Shown in pieces: positions 49,501-61,062 of a stretch of DNA of 64,000 nucleotides (position 1 is the stretch's first letter; each line of letters starts with the position of its first letter). The position numbers and the translations under genes are program-made. The notes below the pieces were generated by a model that was given only the letters and a program-made list of their open reading frames with translations, was not told where the DNA came from and ran no database searches. Origin of the DNA: Morella rubra (lineage: Eukaryota; Streptophyta; Magnoliopsida; Fagales; Myricaceae); NCBI GenBank assembly GCA_003952965.2, contig CM025855.1, positions 33,433,014-33,497,013 on the forward strand, written 5' to 3'.

Positions 49501-52500
49501 ATGTAGTCTGATGTTAATGTTTTGGGTAATCTGGGTTCTCAAAAAGTTTCTGCACTTCTGAGGTAGAAGATCCAAGAATTTTAGGAACTGTCAGACAATG
49601 TATCAATTAGATTATTACTGGGGAAGCCTCTTTGTGGATGCGGGTTCAGCTTCTGGGAGGAAGGTGTTGACTCTATTGTTTGGCTCATTGGGGACTCTCA
49701 TTATGTGTTGAGGATTTTGGGGGAGCAATTGGCAACTCCAACCTTTATTGCTCTTATACAAATGTCCTTTTTATCATAGATTTTAATTGTATTTGTTCAT
49801 AGTATCAGAAATCTACTGGCATAATTCCTAAATGTATGCCTTAGCCTTTCACAAACGCCTGAAGGAAGCTGTTGCTATGACTTGTACCTTTTTCTTGAGG
49901 TTGATTCTTGTGTCATTTACAACATGAAATGTGGTTGTCTAGGTCCTTGGCAGTGTGAGCATTTGATGCGAAAGAATAGGGATTATTTTGCTGTTATATA
50001 GTGCTGGAGGTTAGCTAGGTAACTTGATATGCTGCTCAGGGCTGATTGTTCTACAAGGTCAGTGATGATTTTTCGCACCCTCAGCAGGACACCAACGCGG
50101 CACATTGCCGGTCTTCGGGCCACCCCAAGCTCCCCCTCCCCACTTTTCATCCCTTTTATCATTATTAGGAATTCAGGTTAGGGAGATCCAAGCATAATTT
50201 AAGTTGTAAGCTTTAGGCATAGTCTAAAGGTGTGGAATTTCTTTTGTCATTTGGTGAAATTTGAAAAGGTTGTTCATATTCTGTGCCTCAGATGATCTAA
50301 GGTTGCTGACCTTTTTTTGTTTCCAATGCTTTTCAGGAATTAATTGGATCTGCATCTATTACGACTGATCCCTTGAGTAAGCATGTCAAACTTGACCATT
50401 CTGCTGTGGCTGATGCTTCATCCGCTGCTAGTGTAAGTGGATATCATGGTGATGCCTAATGATACAGAAAAAATTTGCTCAAGATCCCTTATTTCAACCC
50501 AGTTTGCTCCACCCCACATCATGCAGGCTTATTGTCTCACTGTTTGGTTGGACGAAGCCAAAAAGTTGGCTGAGAATCTGGGCTATCATATTTTACTTTC
50601 TTGTTAATTAGTACATTGGAGTATATGGGCCCTTTAGTGGAGCTCTTCCTGCCATGGAATCTACCTGAGATTGCGGACAGTAGGAAATTCATGATTTTTT
50701 GTTCAGATTGTGAAATGTCCATGTGCTAGCATTCACATCTATGGTTTAGCAGTAACACTTGGTCTCTGCAACAATATATTTAGGTGCAGTGGTCATGCAA
50801 TCTTGAGTTTGATGGTGCATCAAAAGGAAATCCTGGACAAGCCGGTGCAGGAGTTGTGCTTCGAGCCGATGATGGAAGTTTGGTATGCATTTTATCTTTT
50901 GGGGAATTTTATGTATCTTTCATCTGATAACTTTAGCTAACAATCCTTTCTGCATAGATATGTAGATTGCAGGAAGGTTTGGGCATAGCAACCTGTAACG
51001 TTGCTGAATATCGAGCTTTGATTTTAGGGTTGAGATATGCTCTTAAAAAGGGTTTTACTAGCATCCGAGTCCAAGGGGACTCCAAGCTCATCTGTATGCA
51101 GGTTTGTCTATTATATCATTTTTTCCCCTTTAGTGTGCATTTGGTGTCTAGCATACGTTTTTCATTGTCTCTATTTATCATCTTGTGATGTGGTTTGTGG
51201 TGAAATGGTTTTCTTCACTCTCCGAACTTTCTCTCCGTGTGTAGGTTTATATAGTATCAATAGGACTTCAAGTCATTCTTGCTTGGGACTAATGTTGCAA
51301 AAGTCCAGTATTGCAGATTCAATTTTGATTGAAGAGATTTTGAGCGTATTAAAATAATTTTTTCTCAATGTATGTACGTATATCGCAAAGTTGTAGCGAA
51401 CAAACCTCAGTGACACTACGCAAATCAGTTGTAATGCTTAGGTTGAACAATATCATTAGATATTCCTATGATTAGACTATTGGTGCCATTTTCCTGTTAT
51501 TGTCTGTTTTTTTTTGCTTTTTTTTTTTTTGGTCTGAGTGGTCGGTCCTTTTTCTTAATTTGCTATGAGTAATTGTATACCTTGGAACAGGTTCAGGGCT
51601 TGTGGAAAGTCAAAAACCCGAGGATGTCTGAGTTGTATGAGGAGGCAAAGGAACTGATGACTAAATTTCTGTCCTTCCAGATAACTCATGTCTTAAGGGT
51701 GCGTACAAGTTGATATTACTACAACTATATGGTAGTTCTTATAGACTCTGTACAATACAGATGAAGGCTGCTATTGTATTAAATGGCCTTAGCTAGTATT
51801 CAAGTGTTTAAGCTGCATTGCTGCACCGTGGTTTGCACGACCAAGTTAAAATCCATAGCTCATGATCACAGGCCTAGCAAGCGTGCTTGTTTGCTGTTCA
51901 GTTCAGTAATTTTTACTTTCCATGATAGGCTCAGTCTAATCTTCCCGTTGGGTTGGTTTAGTTTGGTGGGCACCTTAGTTTGTTTATGGCTTCAAAACAA
52001 GCAGGAGCATTTTGGTCAGTTAGTTTTAGGTTTACTGCTTAGAAGTAAACATAAATATGTGCTGTGTTGGTAGCTTTCAATTCTTTGTAATTATACCATT
52101 GAAATTGAACCGGTTGCAAAATTTCATCTTTACCATGGAGGTTTAATATAGGACAAAATTTCAGGTAAATCCCATGTATTCATGTCTATCCTGACCGTCT
52201 ACACCAATGTCCCTTTTGTCATTGTTTGGTGCTCTTCATGCTTTCCGCTTGGATTTTATGCATTGGAAACGTGTTCTTCTCTGTTATTTGTGCATAAGAA
52301 TCCTGATGCTGCTGCTTTTATGTAATTGCTTTGACATTTTTAAAATATTTTTACCTCTTGAAGGACCTAAACTCTGAGGCTGATGCTCAAGCAAACTTAG
52401 CAATCAGTCTTGCTGGTGAGGCTCTCAGAATTCGTATAGCTTTTCTGACTTTTAGTTGTATTCAACTTAGTTATTGATCTTCAGCAAAAAAAAAAAAAAA

Positions 52501-52570
52501 AACTTAGTTATTGATCTTGTGTGACTTGTCTACTGCAACAGATGGTCAGATCCAGGAGTTGGAAGAGTAG
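46516..52570 (+). CDS. RNH1: Organellar-type ribonuclease H1 with N-terminal hybrid-binding domain
   Basis: Nine exons: 46516-46857, 48310-48468, 49095-49178, 50337-50432, 50784-50882, 50958-51101, 51591-51698, 52364-52415 and 52542-52570, in phase, about 370 residues. It cleaves the RNA of RNA-DNA hybrids. The first 65 residues are basic and Ser-rich, as expected for a mitochondrial or chloroplast transit peptide. The hybrid-binding (viroplasmin-type) domain runs 'FFVVRKGDIVGVYKSF' to 'VYKGYSLPKDTEEYL'. A variable Lys/Ser linker leads to the catalytic domain with 'FDGASKGNPGQAG' (Asp 1), 'NVAEYRALILGL' (Glu), 'VQGDSKL' (Asp) and 'NSEADAQAN' (Asp). All four acidic residues are present. Arabidopsis has nuclear, mitochondrial and chloroplast versions; which this is cannot be settled from sequence alone. 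Intron 1 contains a LINE and intron 8 a micro-insertion; neither touches an exon. Confidence 0.93.
47248..48164 (-). mobile_element. 5'-truncated LINE retrotransposon in intron 1 of RNase H1
   Basis: About 917 bases in reverse orientation. A T run at 47,248 is the poly(A) tail. The element is flanked by perfect 22-base target-site duplications (47226-47247 and 48165-48186, beginning 'tggttttttgcttg'). It encodes the C-terminal part of ORF2 on the reverse strand: 'FWHDIWCGDKPLSLTFP', 'WTGTKDGLFSVKSIYGLL', and the reverse-transcriptase zinc-binding region with 'FFVWEASHSRSLTIDNL', 'CFLCHCGGELVNHVLLHC'. It carries at least one frameshift and an in-frame stop, so it is dead. The perfect duplications show insertion was fairly recent. 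It is antisense to the host gene and in an intron, so it is probably tolerated. Confidence 0.93.
52464..52518 (+). mobile_element. Tail-only poly(A) micro-insertion in intron 8 of RNase H1
   Basis: A perfect 18-base direct repeat (52464-52481 and 52501-52518, 'aacttagttattgatctt') brackets only 'cagc' plus 15 A. It lies inside the short intron 52,416-52,541, in sense orientation, about 25 bases before the 3' splice site. It may have displaced the original branch-point region. Confidence 0.7.
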
Positions 52571-53615
52571 TTAAATGGTAGGCGCTGGATATGTTTTCCC
52601 TTCGGTAATGAAGAAAATGTCCAGTCCAACAACAGATTTGCATTGCCCGTGGGCTAAATTTTTTGCTCTATGTAGCTGAGCTGGGTTTTTGACAAACCCC
52701 TGGCGTGCACGATTTCTGGGTTTAAAACCCTGAGCCATGATGAGCTATATGATTTGGTGGTTTATGTTTTCATGGATGAGTGGGCGCCATTTCAAGAAGC
52801 ATTAATGTGATGTCTTACATCAAAAGTCACGGTATTTTTTATGGTCATAAACCAGAGATAGAAACATTTTTTAATGTTGAGCTCTTGGCAAGAGCCTGTA
52901 GTAAATTAATTGGGGTTTTAATATTTTAAATGTTAGAGCTACTAGTGAACCTCATCTCAGACAAAATTTATCCAGCCAACTTGGGATCTGGTTCAAAGAA
53001 ACAAGTGAAGAAAATTTGTCTTCTTCAGGTGTTTTTGTTTTTTTAAACCTGCATTAATAACATTGTTTCATTTATGCTGTTGTGGTTCTTCAGGTGTATT
53101 TTTTTTTAAACCTGCATTAATAAAATCGTTTCATTTACGCTGTTGTGGTTCTCTGGGTTATTTTCCCGTTATCTTTTCATCGCCCTTTTCAGCAAGCAAG
53201 ACATGAGTACGCGGGAAAATTCAAGAAAATTTGTGGTGTTTGCAAAATCTAAATTTTGGATAATAAAATAATCTTTCTCCCACCAAATTATCTCTTTTTA
53301 TTATAATAAATATAAAAATTCATTTAAATTATCTTTCTCTATATTTTCACTAATTTTTATAGACTAAAATTGTCTTTGTTTCCAATATAAGAACTTGTAG
53401 AGTATTGTAACCAGATACAAATTAGCTCCCTTACATTATTATAGAAAGAAAAAGGATAATGCTATGGACTAAAAAATAATAATAATATAATGCTACGAAG
53501 AAATTGACAGGAGAGACAAATAGACTAATAGTGATGGTTTTAGGTTTTCGATGATCTCATTGTGTCCCGAAGCTACAATGAAAATCATTTTATTTTGTAG
53601 AAGAGATCGTCAAAA
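52571..53615. other. 3' UTR of RNase H1 and spacer
   Basis: The first few hundred bases are probably the 3' UTR. A tandem duplication lies at 53,021-53,152. 53,200-53,500 is AT-rich. No gene is seen before the tRNA gene. Confidence 0.5.
53021..53152. repeat. Two tandem copies of a 65-bp unit
   Basis: 53,021-53,085 and 53,086-53,152 both read 'ttcttcaggtgt', a T run, 'aaacctgcattaataa', 'tttcattta', 'gctgttgtggtt'. The copies differ at about five positions and in T-run length. Non-coding. Confidence 0.85.
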
Positions 53616-53632
53616 GCTGGAGTAGCTCAGTT

Positions 53633-53665
<33 letters not shown>

Positions 53666-53689
53666 AAGGTTCGACCCCTTCCTCTAGCG
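53616..53689 (+). tRNA. tRNA-Asn (anticodon GTT)
   Basis: A 74-base cloverleaf. The acceptor stem GCTGGAG pairs with CTCTAGC with one G-U, the D arm contains 'AGCTCAGTTGGTTAGAGC', the anticodon stem TGTGG/CCACA encloses loop CTGTTAA with anticodon GTT (53650-53652), and the T arm is 'GAAGGTTCGACCCCTTC'. The discriminator is G. No intron. This matches plant cytosolic tRNA-Asn. T-rich sequence follows within 15 bases and could stop pol III. Confidence 0.95.
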
Positions 53690-54168
53690 TATTTTATATT
53701 TGGTGGGATCTTCCATTGGGCCATAAGCAGCCCAATCCTCTGTTTGGGTTTTGAATTCTGGCCCGCGTTAGGTCTGCAGTTGGGCGGTGGCCCTATTCTG
53801 TACTTGCACAGAAGCCTTCAAGAAGTGTCCAGAACAGACGGATAGTTAAGATCCAAATTCACCATCGCCGTCCGATTGAACCAGCATCGAGGTCCAAGAA
53901 CACATCGGCAATCAGGAAAAAGAAGCAGAAAAGGAAAAGGAAAATAAAAACACGACCGCATTGGCGTCCCGGCGAGACTTGCAGATCAAGAAACGCACCG
54001 TTACGATCATACCTCAAATACGAACAGAACCCAAGGCTCCGAGTCTGCAGCTCCTGTACCTTCTCCTCCAACAGAATCGGAAAATGACCTGAATCAGAAA
54101 GAATAGCCCGACGGCCCAACTTTAACTACCACGTCGCTCCTGACGTAGCCAAAAAAAACTACGAGAAA

Positions 54169-56417
54169 ATGATGAATATGACGGCGATGTTGGGGAGAGG
54201 ACTTCGGAACTTAACCGCAGTCACAAGAAGAGCTCCATTTCCTCATTACTCTTCTCCTTCCTTCTATTGCTTCGCTTATTCGACCTCTATGTCAACCCCA
54301 TCCCAGCCTTCTTCCGGCGTCGTTTCGCGGGCATCTGCTTCTGATGTGGCGGATGTCGTCGAAGAAGAAGCCGATGATGTGTTGTACCCGCACGCGGCAG
54401 CTTCTTCTTCTGTCAAGCTCGCAATACCTACTCTCCTTCAGCCACGTGTCGTCGTCTACGACGGCGTATGCCACCTTTGCCACCGAGGTGCTCAACTCTG
54501 CTTCCAATTGTTTCCTGTCTTAGAGTTTCTTTTTCACCTATTTCATGCTCTTTTAGGGTCTTCAATCTTTGTATTTGGTTTATTTTAAGTAATGGATAAA
54601 GCTTTAAGTTCTTTTAATGGAGATCGAATAAGGAAGAGCAAGTGCATTTGTGATGTTTGATTAGGCTTCCAATTGCGATCCTGATAATATCAATGCTAAA
54701 ATGTATCCAAGTCGACATGAAGTGGAATTGTATTTTTTGTTTTTCCTCTGAATTCATTGGGAATTCGATGCTACTTCCGAAATTGTTTTTGCCTTGTTGC
54801 ATTTAATTCTTGGCCTGTAGCTTCTGGTATTTCAATGTGCTGTTTTCTGGGATCATACCTTATATACGATCTTAAAATGTTTTTATGTGCAGGAGTGAAG
54901 TGGGTGATTGAAGCCGACAAGTATAAGAAGATCAAGTTCTGTTGCCTTCAGTCAAAGGCTGCTGAGCCATACCTGAGGGTTTGTGGTGTTGACCGAGAGG
55001 ATGTTCTCCGTCGCTTTTTGTTCATTGAAGGCCCTGGCTTATATTACCGGGCATCAACTGGTTAGAACCCTCATCTTGTTTTATACCACTTATCTGTATA
55101 TCTTATTCTTTGATGAGAGATGCGTCTAAAAGTGTTTCTTTGGACGAACTTGGTTACTTGTGGGTACTGTTTCCACTGAAATTGGATACTCTTAAAGGGT
55201 GAAAAGAGGGAATCAGTTTGCCAAATATTGCTGTAGAACGCTCATTGTAGCTCTTTTTCGTACTCTTTACTCTATGCATATGTCTGTTTCAGAAAAGTTC
55301 TCTTGTTTAAAATTGTGGAAGTTGTTCGAACAGCATCACCCCCTTCCGTCCTCCTCCTCCTCTTCCTTTCTTCTTATTCATAATAGAGGGTGATAGAGAG
55401 TAGAGACACTATAAACGTGGCTTAAGGTCAACATGGGGAATCAGTAAGGTTCTTTAACTATAAAGCCAATCCCTGGATTTAAAACCAATTTGATTTTCAT
55501 TTACTTAATCTAAGGTTCACTTGTATGTAATCGATATCTTTGGAACATGTTCTCCTCTAATATACTGACACGGAATGAACTCATAAGGAAACTGGTATTG
55601 ATCTTCTGCATTCTGTATCTATTGAACAATCTAATCTCGTCTACATAACTTGGTAAATGACATTCCTGACATAGTCATATTCTTATTCCATCTCCTTACC
55701 TTTGCAGCAACTCAGGGTTAATGAACACTCCTGGACTGTTGCTGTTTGGCATAAAGTTGAGTGGGGGAAGTCAGTCTTTGTTGAACCCCACTTGCACTTT
55801 ATCTTAAGATTAGTTGAGTTGATGAAAACAGTGATTTTCCTGGTTGAATTATTAGTAGGTTCTTGAGAATTTTCTTCTTTATCATTCAAACTGATGCCAA
55901 GTAAATGAAACTCTATGGTGTAGAGGTTCCAAACTGTTTTTCTCAAGTCAGAGGCTTTCCATTTTGCAAGCGTCGATGACTAGGGAGAATTTTGCGGTTT
56001 CAATGCTTGCATATAACAAACTTGGAACATCTTTTAAGAGGACAAACTGAATGCTTGAATAGATTGTTGTGCTCACAGACGTGAATTTGAATGGTTCCAC
56101 TTTTTAATGTTTTTTTAAGTCCAGCCTGATTTTATAATTTACTTGTGACAAAGATTATGCGAGTCTAATCTTTGTAGTAATGTAATTCTGCAGCTGCTTT
56201 AAAAGTTTTGTCATACCTGCCACTGCCGTATTCTGCTTTTAGTGCATTATCTGTACTTCCAACTCCACTTAGGGATGCTGTCTACGACTATGTTGCCAAG
56301 CAACGGTATGACTGGTTTGGGAAGAGTGAAGATTGCTTAGTTTTACAGGAGAAAGAGCTGCTTGAGCGCTTCATTGATAGGGAAGAACTGATGGACCAGA
56401 GTCAGTCAGAATTGTGA
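54169..56417 (+). CDS. DCC (DUF393) family thiol-disulfide oxidoreductase-like protein
   Basis: Three exons (54169-54487, 54893-55060, 56194-56417) in phase, 236 residues. The first 90 residues are Ser/Thr/Arg-rich like an organelle transit peptide. The family signature follows as 'VVVYDGVCHLCHRGVKWV' with the CxxC-like pair (CHLC) near residue 104; the first intron falls inside this motif. 'IKFCCLQSKAAEPYL' and 'LRRFLFIEGPGLYYRAS' are further family blocks, and the domain ends with 'VYDYVAKQRYDWFGKSEDCL'. DCC proteins have a thioredoxin-like fold and are proposed to be disulfide oxidoreductases; no substrate is established. A plastid or mitochondrial location is inferred from the N-terminus. 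The start could be the second or third Met. Confidence 0.9.
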
Positions 56418-57518
56418 CCGGTTTCTTAAACGCCATTAGAACTTTTGATTAGTTTCTTAAATGCCACTGGGTCTTGTGATCTGCTTCTTAAATGAGATAA
56501 GCTGATCTCTTTTGTAGATGTCGTCGTTAATATTGTTGAGGTGACACAGAAATCTGAAGTAGGAATGGGTGTATTGTTTAGCAGAGTCTTGTTTGCCCGA
56601 ACTATACTGGGATGATGTGAATGATGAGATGTCATTGGGACGTGATTCCACAGTCAAAGAATGCCAATGTGTTCTGCTATCACGCACCGTTGATTTGTCT
56701 CACTGTACTCTAGCAGCTTGGTCTGGATCTCTGAGCTCCCCTGAGATTTTGTAAACCCCCATGGTAGATTTTTTAACTCAATTATGCCAGGGTTTATCAC
56801 CTTGAGAATTTGTATGAATATGAGAACAGTGAAAAGCAAGCAGATCAGATAATGATACAACCTTCTATACCTATTGGGTCCGTTCCCTCTTTTCTTCTTT
56901 GAGCTGAACAAGTAGTATAACCTCTTCCTAGTTCCAACATAGTGTGGCGCACGTCTGCTTGTGATCTCTTTCAAAAGCAAAACAATAAGGACTTCTTTCA
57001 ATTAGTTAAACAACTAGGATTCTGAGTGGTCCCTGAATGGTCAAACTGTGCTCCAAGTTCAGCTTATAAAGATATAGTTTCGTTATCCCTAATCAATGCA
57101 AGAAATGTGGGATGTGATTGAACATGTCTTGGCACTCGATTCAATCTGTGGGGTAATACCTTAGAATTGGGAATTTCTCCATAGGAAAGAGTGTTCCTCA
57201 TATTTATTTAGTTTTTTTGGGTGTGTTGCGGGGGAAGGAAAAACGCGTCTTGCTGAGGTGGGAAGAAAGATGAGATTGTAAATGACCAGAAATTGAACTC
57301 TAGACATTGAAACTGAACTTCTGTTGATATAGAATCCCTTAGTTTTACCCTACGACTAGTAGTACAGGATAATCTGCTCAAATTTCACTTGCTATCTTCT
57401 CAACTCCCACACAGAAACTAAAAAAAAAAAAACTACCAAAATTGCTAGATCAGCTTCTCAGGACCCATGTTTGATAAAACTTGAAAGCTTATACTCGCTC
57501 CAACTTAAGGCATTCAGC
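56418..57518. other. Convergent spacer between the DCC gene and PRIN2
   Basis: Both flanking genes end here, so it holds two 3' UTRs. No other gene is recognised. The small open frames overlap on both strands and have no domain. Confidence 0.55.
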
Positions 57519-59316
57519 TTAATCGCTATCACCAGTCCAAGCTTTCCAATCCTTGTCAACGAACTTTTGGGCCCATTTGACTGCTGCACGTGCAGCCTCT
57601 GGTCCTCCAGGTAAATCCCGTTCATTTATAGTATCAGCCATGTCAATGAAGGGTAAGACCAAGAGAGTTCCAGGACCACCGTAATGTGTGTGTAAAAACT
57701 CGCTGAATATCTGGTTAAAATATTAGCAGAAATAACATTGTTTAGTGCCAACCACACTTCAACAAATCAAGTCAACAAGCTCATCAGCAAAGATACAGGT
57801 TGATGGACGACCAAAAATCTTTCACACAAAATAATGAGTTCTATAAGAGCAAGGGCTCTCGATTATTAGAGCAGAGGCTTAATACTTCTTTTTTACGGTT
57901 CACAGAAAGTAAGTTACTAAGAATTACTCAATGGAGGCTACAAAGAACCAAAGAAGAATACACGAAAAATTCTAGATTGAAACATAATAGAATTCCAAAT
58001 TTTGTGTTCACAAACCCAAAACCCCATCTGATCAATCCTGTTCCAAAGAACTATCGACAATTATATGTACATCAAGCACAATTTGTCATTGAACCACAAA
58101 TTAATAATCGACTGGATGCATCTAATTGGTACATCCAGTGGCCACTTTTGCCTTCCCCCCCTCTTTTACCACCTTAATACAATTTTAAGGGAGGAATCTC
58201 TCTACAACCCAGGTAGCAGGAAGATCACAAATTTTATCCATAAACAACCAGTGCCATGAAAGTTCCTTCGAATATATCGGGGGTTCCTAAAGCAGGCTAT
58301 AGTGTCTTGTTTGTGAAGCTAGTTTAGCATTATGAAATAAGTTAACAAGAATAAGTGTAACCAATGTAGAGTTCAGGGCATGCATACTTTCGACTTCCTG
58401 AATCAGTATCAACAAAACTGATCTCTCCATCTGATATCACTGTCTCTTCTATAGATTTACTTGCTAGCCACCGGGAACTCAAATCCTACTGATCGTTGTG
58501 ACTTTGTTTCCCAAGCCAATAACGCAGCAACGCCTTAATACCAACAACAAACAATCGTATCTTACAAATAGTAAACATCCTATCAGTCTAATAACTAGTT
58601 GAGCAGCCCAGAAATCCTCTTTCCATATATCCATACATATACTATACATATAACAAGAATAAGGTAATTGTTAGTCAGATAAATAACTTGTAGGGAATAG
58701 AAGAGAGAGACGTAAGGAAAATTGGTACCTCAGTGCAGATTCCTAAGACTTCTTCAAGTGAATCTCCATATATATCTTTTTTAACAAGCTTCTGGCGGAG
58801 AGTGTCCCTAAATTTTTCCGTCTCCTGAACCAAATTTCAAGACTTTTTAATCATATAATTCTCCAAATTGATACTTAAGTTAAAGAACCTAAAAGAAATA
58901 TAAAGAAGAACACAAACAACAAGCAACGGACCACACTTGTAAAGCATTTAGAAAAATAATAACGACGGCGGTGATAAAATTCTCCTCCAAGACAATGCTA
59001 TGCACGTAAAAACGGAGAAGAGACTTACAGCAGTAGCGAATTCAGGGATTGGGTCGGGAAATTTGTATTCGGCTGCATTACAAATGTGATTGGTGAAAGA
59101 GGAGAGTGGCAGTTGTATGCTTTGAATCCTTTTACGTAAGGAAAGAAATGAATAGGAGCAATTGACTCTGATACTACTTGAGCGACTGTACGAAAACGGC
59201 ACGGAGCCCACACTAATAGAAGAAGAAGAAGAAGAAGAAGAAGAAGAAGAAGAAGAAGAAAAGAAAGGGAAGGATGGTTGGCATGTTGTTGAAGGAGGAG
59301 CTATGCCTTTCTCCAA
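57519..59316 (-). CDS. PRIN2: PLASTID REDOX INSENSITIVE 2 (PRIN2), plastid transcription cofactor
   Basis: Three reverse-strand exons: 59316-59029, 58824-58729 and 57710-57519, in phase, 191 residues. PRIN2 associates with the plastid nucleoid and supports transcription by the plastid-encoded RNA polymerase. The N-terminal 80 residues are a transit peptide with a run of about 14 serines. The mature region begins near 'NAAEYKFPDPIPEFATAETE' and continues 'DIYGDSLEEVLGICTEIF', 'HYGGPGTLLVLPFIDMADT', 'ERDLPGGPEAARAAVKWAQ', 'KDWKAWTG', all matching the Arabidopsis protein. Two cysteines, one just before 'NAAEY' and one in 'GICTE', correspond to those I recall as redox-active in Arabidopsis. The sequence appears intact. 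Intron 2 is about 1 kb and contains no recognised gene. Confidence 0.94.
59218..59262. repeat. (GAA)n microsatellite coding for polyserine in the PRIN2 transit peptide
   Basis: About 14 GAA units on the forward strand read as TCT/TCC serine codons in the reverse-strand PRIN2 frame. Because the unit is a triplet, length changes would keep the frame and simply lengthen or shorten the serine run. Confidence 0.9.
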
Positions 59317-60062
59317 GTCATCGCTCTCTGCGTCTCTCTCTCTTATCCGTTTCTGCCAGTGTGTCCCTAAACCCTGTAAAGAGGGTTTTATGGAGCGAGT
59401 TCAAATAAATTTTCACTCTTTGCTCTCAGTTTGGTCCCTTAACTTTTTAAAATTGCAGTTGGCTCTACAACACAGTAACGAGAGCAAAAATTTTGAGTCC
59501 TCGTAATTTTAACCGCGGTAGAATAATTAAACAAAATTTTCTCTATTCATAGAATCATTATTTTTTACTTTAAAAGAATTTATTCAAATCATCTTTTTTT
59601 CTCATTTTTTTCAACAAATTTAATATATTAAAATTTTTACCATTCTAAAATTTTAACAATTAAATATCACCGCTTCGTGTGTGTCATATAAGTTACAACA
59701 TTAACAATTTTTCTTCCGACATCGATGAACAACTAATTATTTTCTGGATTTGCTAAACCGGTAGAGTCTATTGGAATTTGTAGAATTTGAGGACGACTTC
59801 AACTGAATCATGATTATGGAGAAAAGACAATGTTCCAGTTTTCGATGTAAACAGCCCTTTGTCTTTTATTCTTATCATTTTCTGCTGCTGTTGTCTCCGT
59901 TTTTCACTAATTAGTTGCTAATCAATGGATCAAATGGATGGTTTATTCTTTACCTGTTGTTCATCCTCTCCCTTCCCTCTCTTGTATACTTACTTTACTT
60001 GGTGTTTTGTGCAAGGGAAGTTGGGGACCAAAGCTCACGCTTGTCAACAGTAATTCATATCA
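59317..60062. other. PRIN2 promoter side and spacer up to the gap
   Basis: Contains the PRIN2 5' UTR and promoter and AT-rich sequence (59,510-59,660). No gene is recognised. The open frames entering the gap are artefacts of N being read through. Confidence 0.5.
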
Positions 60063-61062
60063 NNNNNNNNNNNNNNNNNNNNNNNNNNNNNNNNNNNNNN
60101 NNNNNNNNNNNNNNNNNNNNNNNNNNNNNNNNNNNNNNNNNNNNNNNNNNNNNNNNNNNNNNNNNNNNNNNNNNNNNNNNNNNNNNNNNNNNNNNNNNNN
60201 NNNNNNNNNNNNNNNNNNNNNNNNNNNNNNNNNNNNNNNNNNNNNNNNNNNNNNNNNNNNNNNNNNNNNNNNNNNNNNNNNNNNNNNNNNNNNNNNNNNN
60301 NNNNNNNNNNNNNNNNNNNNNNNNNNNNNNNNNNNNNNNNNNNNNNNNNNNNNNNNNNNNNNNNNNNNNNNNNNNNNNNNNNNNNNNNNNNNNNNNNNNN
60401 NNNNNNNNNNNNNNNNNNNNNNNNNNNNNNNNNNNNNNNNNNNNNNNNNNNNNNNNNNNNNNNNNNNNNNNNNNNNNNNNNNNNNNNNNNNNNNNNNNNN
60501 NNNNNNNNNNNNNNNNNNNNNNNNNNNNNNNNNNNNNNNNNNNNNNNNNNNNNNNNNNNNNNNNNNNNNNNNNNNNNNNNNNNNNNNNNNNNNNNNNNNN
60601 NNNNNNNNNNNNNNNNNNNNNNNNNNNNNNNNNNNNNNNNNNNNNNNNNNNNNNNNNNNNNNNNNNNNNNNNNNNNNNNNNNNNNNNNNNNNNNNNNNNN
60701 NNNNNNNNNNNNNNNNNNNNNNNNNNNNNNNNNNNNNNNNNNNNNNNNNNNNNNNNNNNNNNNNNNNNNNNNNNNNNNNNNNNNNNNNNNNNNNNNNNNN
60801 NNNNNNNNNNNNNNNNNNNNNNNNNNNNNNNNNNNNNNNNNNNNNNNNNNNNNNNNNNNNNNNNNNNNNNNNNNNNNNNNNNNNNNNNNNNNNNNNNNNN
60901 NNNNNNNNNNNNNNNNNNNNNNNNNNNNNNNNNNNNNNNNNNNNNNNNNNNNNNNNNNNNNNNNNNNNNNNNNNNNNNNNNNNNNNNNNNNNNNNNNNNN
61001 NNNNNNNNNNNNNNNNNNNNNNNNNNNNNNNNNNNNNNNNNNNNNNNNNNNNNNNNNNNNNN
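60063..61062. other. Assembly gap, exactly 1,000 N
   Basis: All bases are N. A round number of this kind is normally a placeholder for an unknown distance, so the true spacing between PRIN2 and the SIN3-like gene is unknown and sequence may be missing or misordered here. Confidence 0.99.

Noticed and set aside
53859..54119. 86-codon reverse-strand frame upstream of the DCC gene
   Set aside because: Lies in the likely promoter and leader of the DCC gene; the sequence has no domain and a Phe-rich stretch from a purine-rich tract.
57418..57434. A run at 57,420 as another tail-only insertion
   Set aside because: Only a 5-base flanking match, which is expected by chance.
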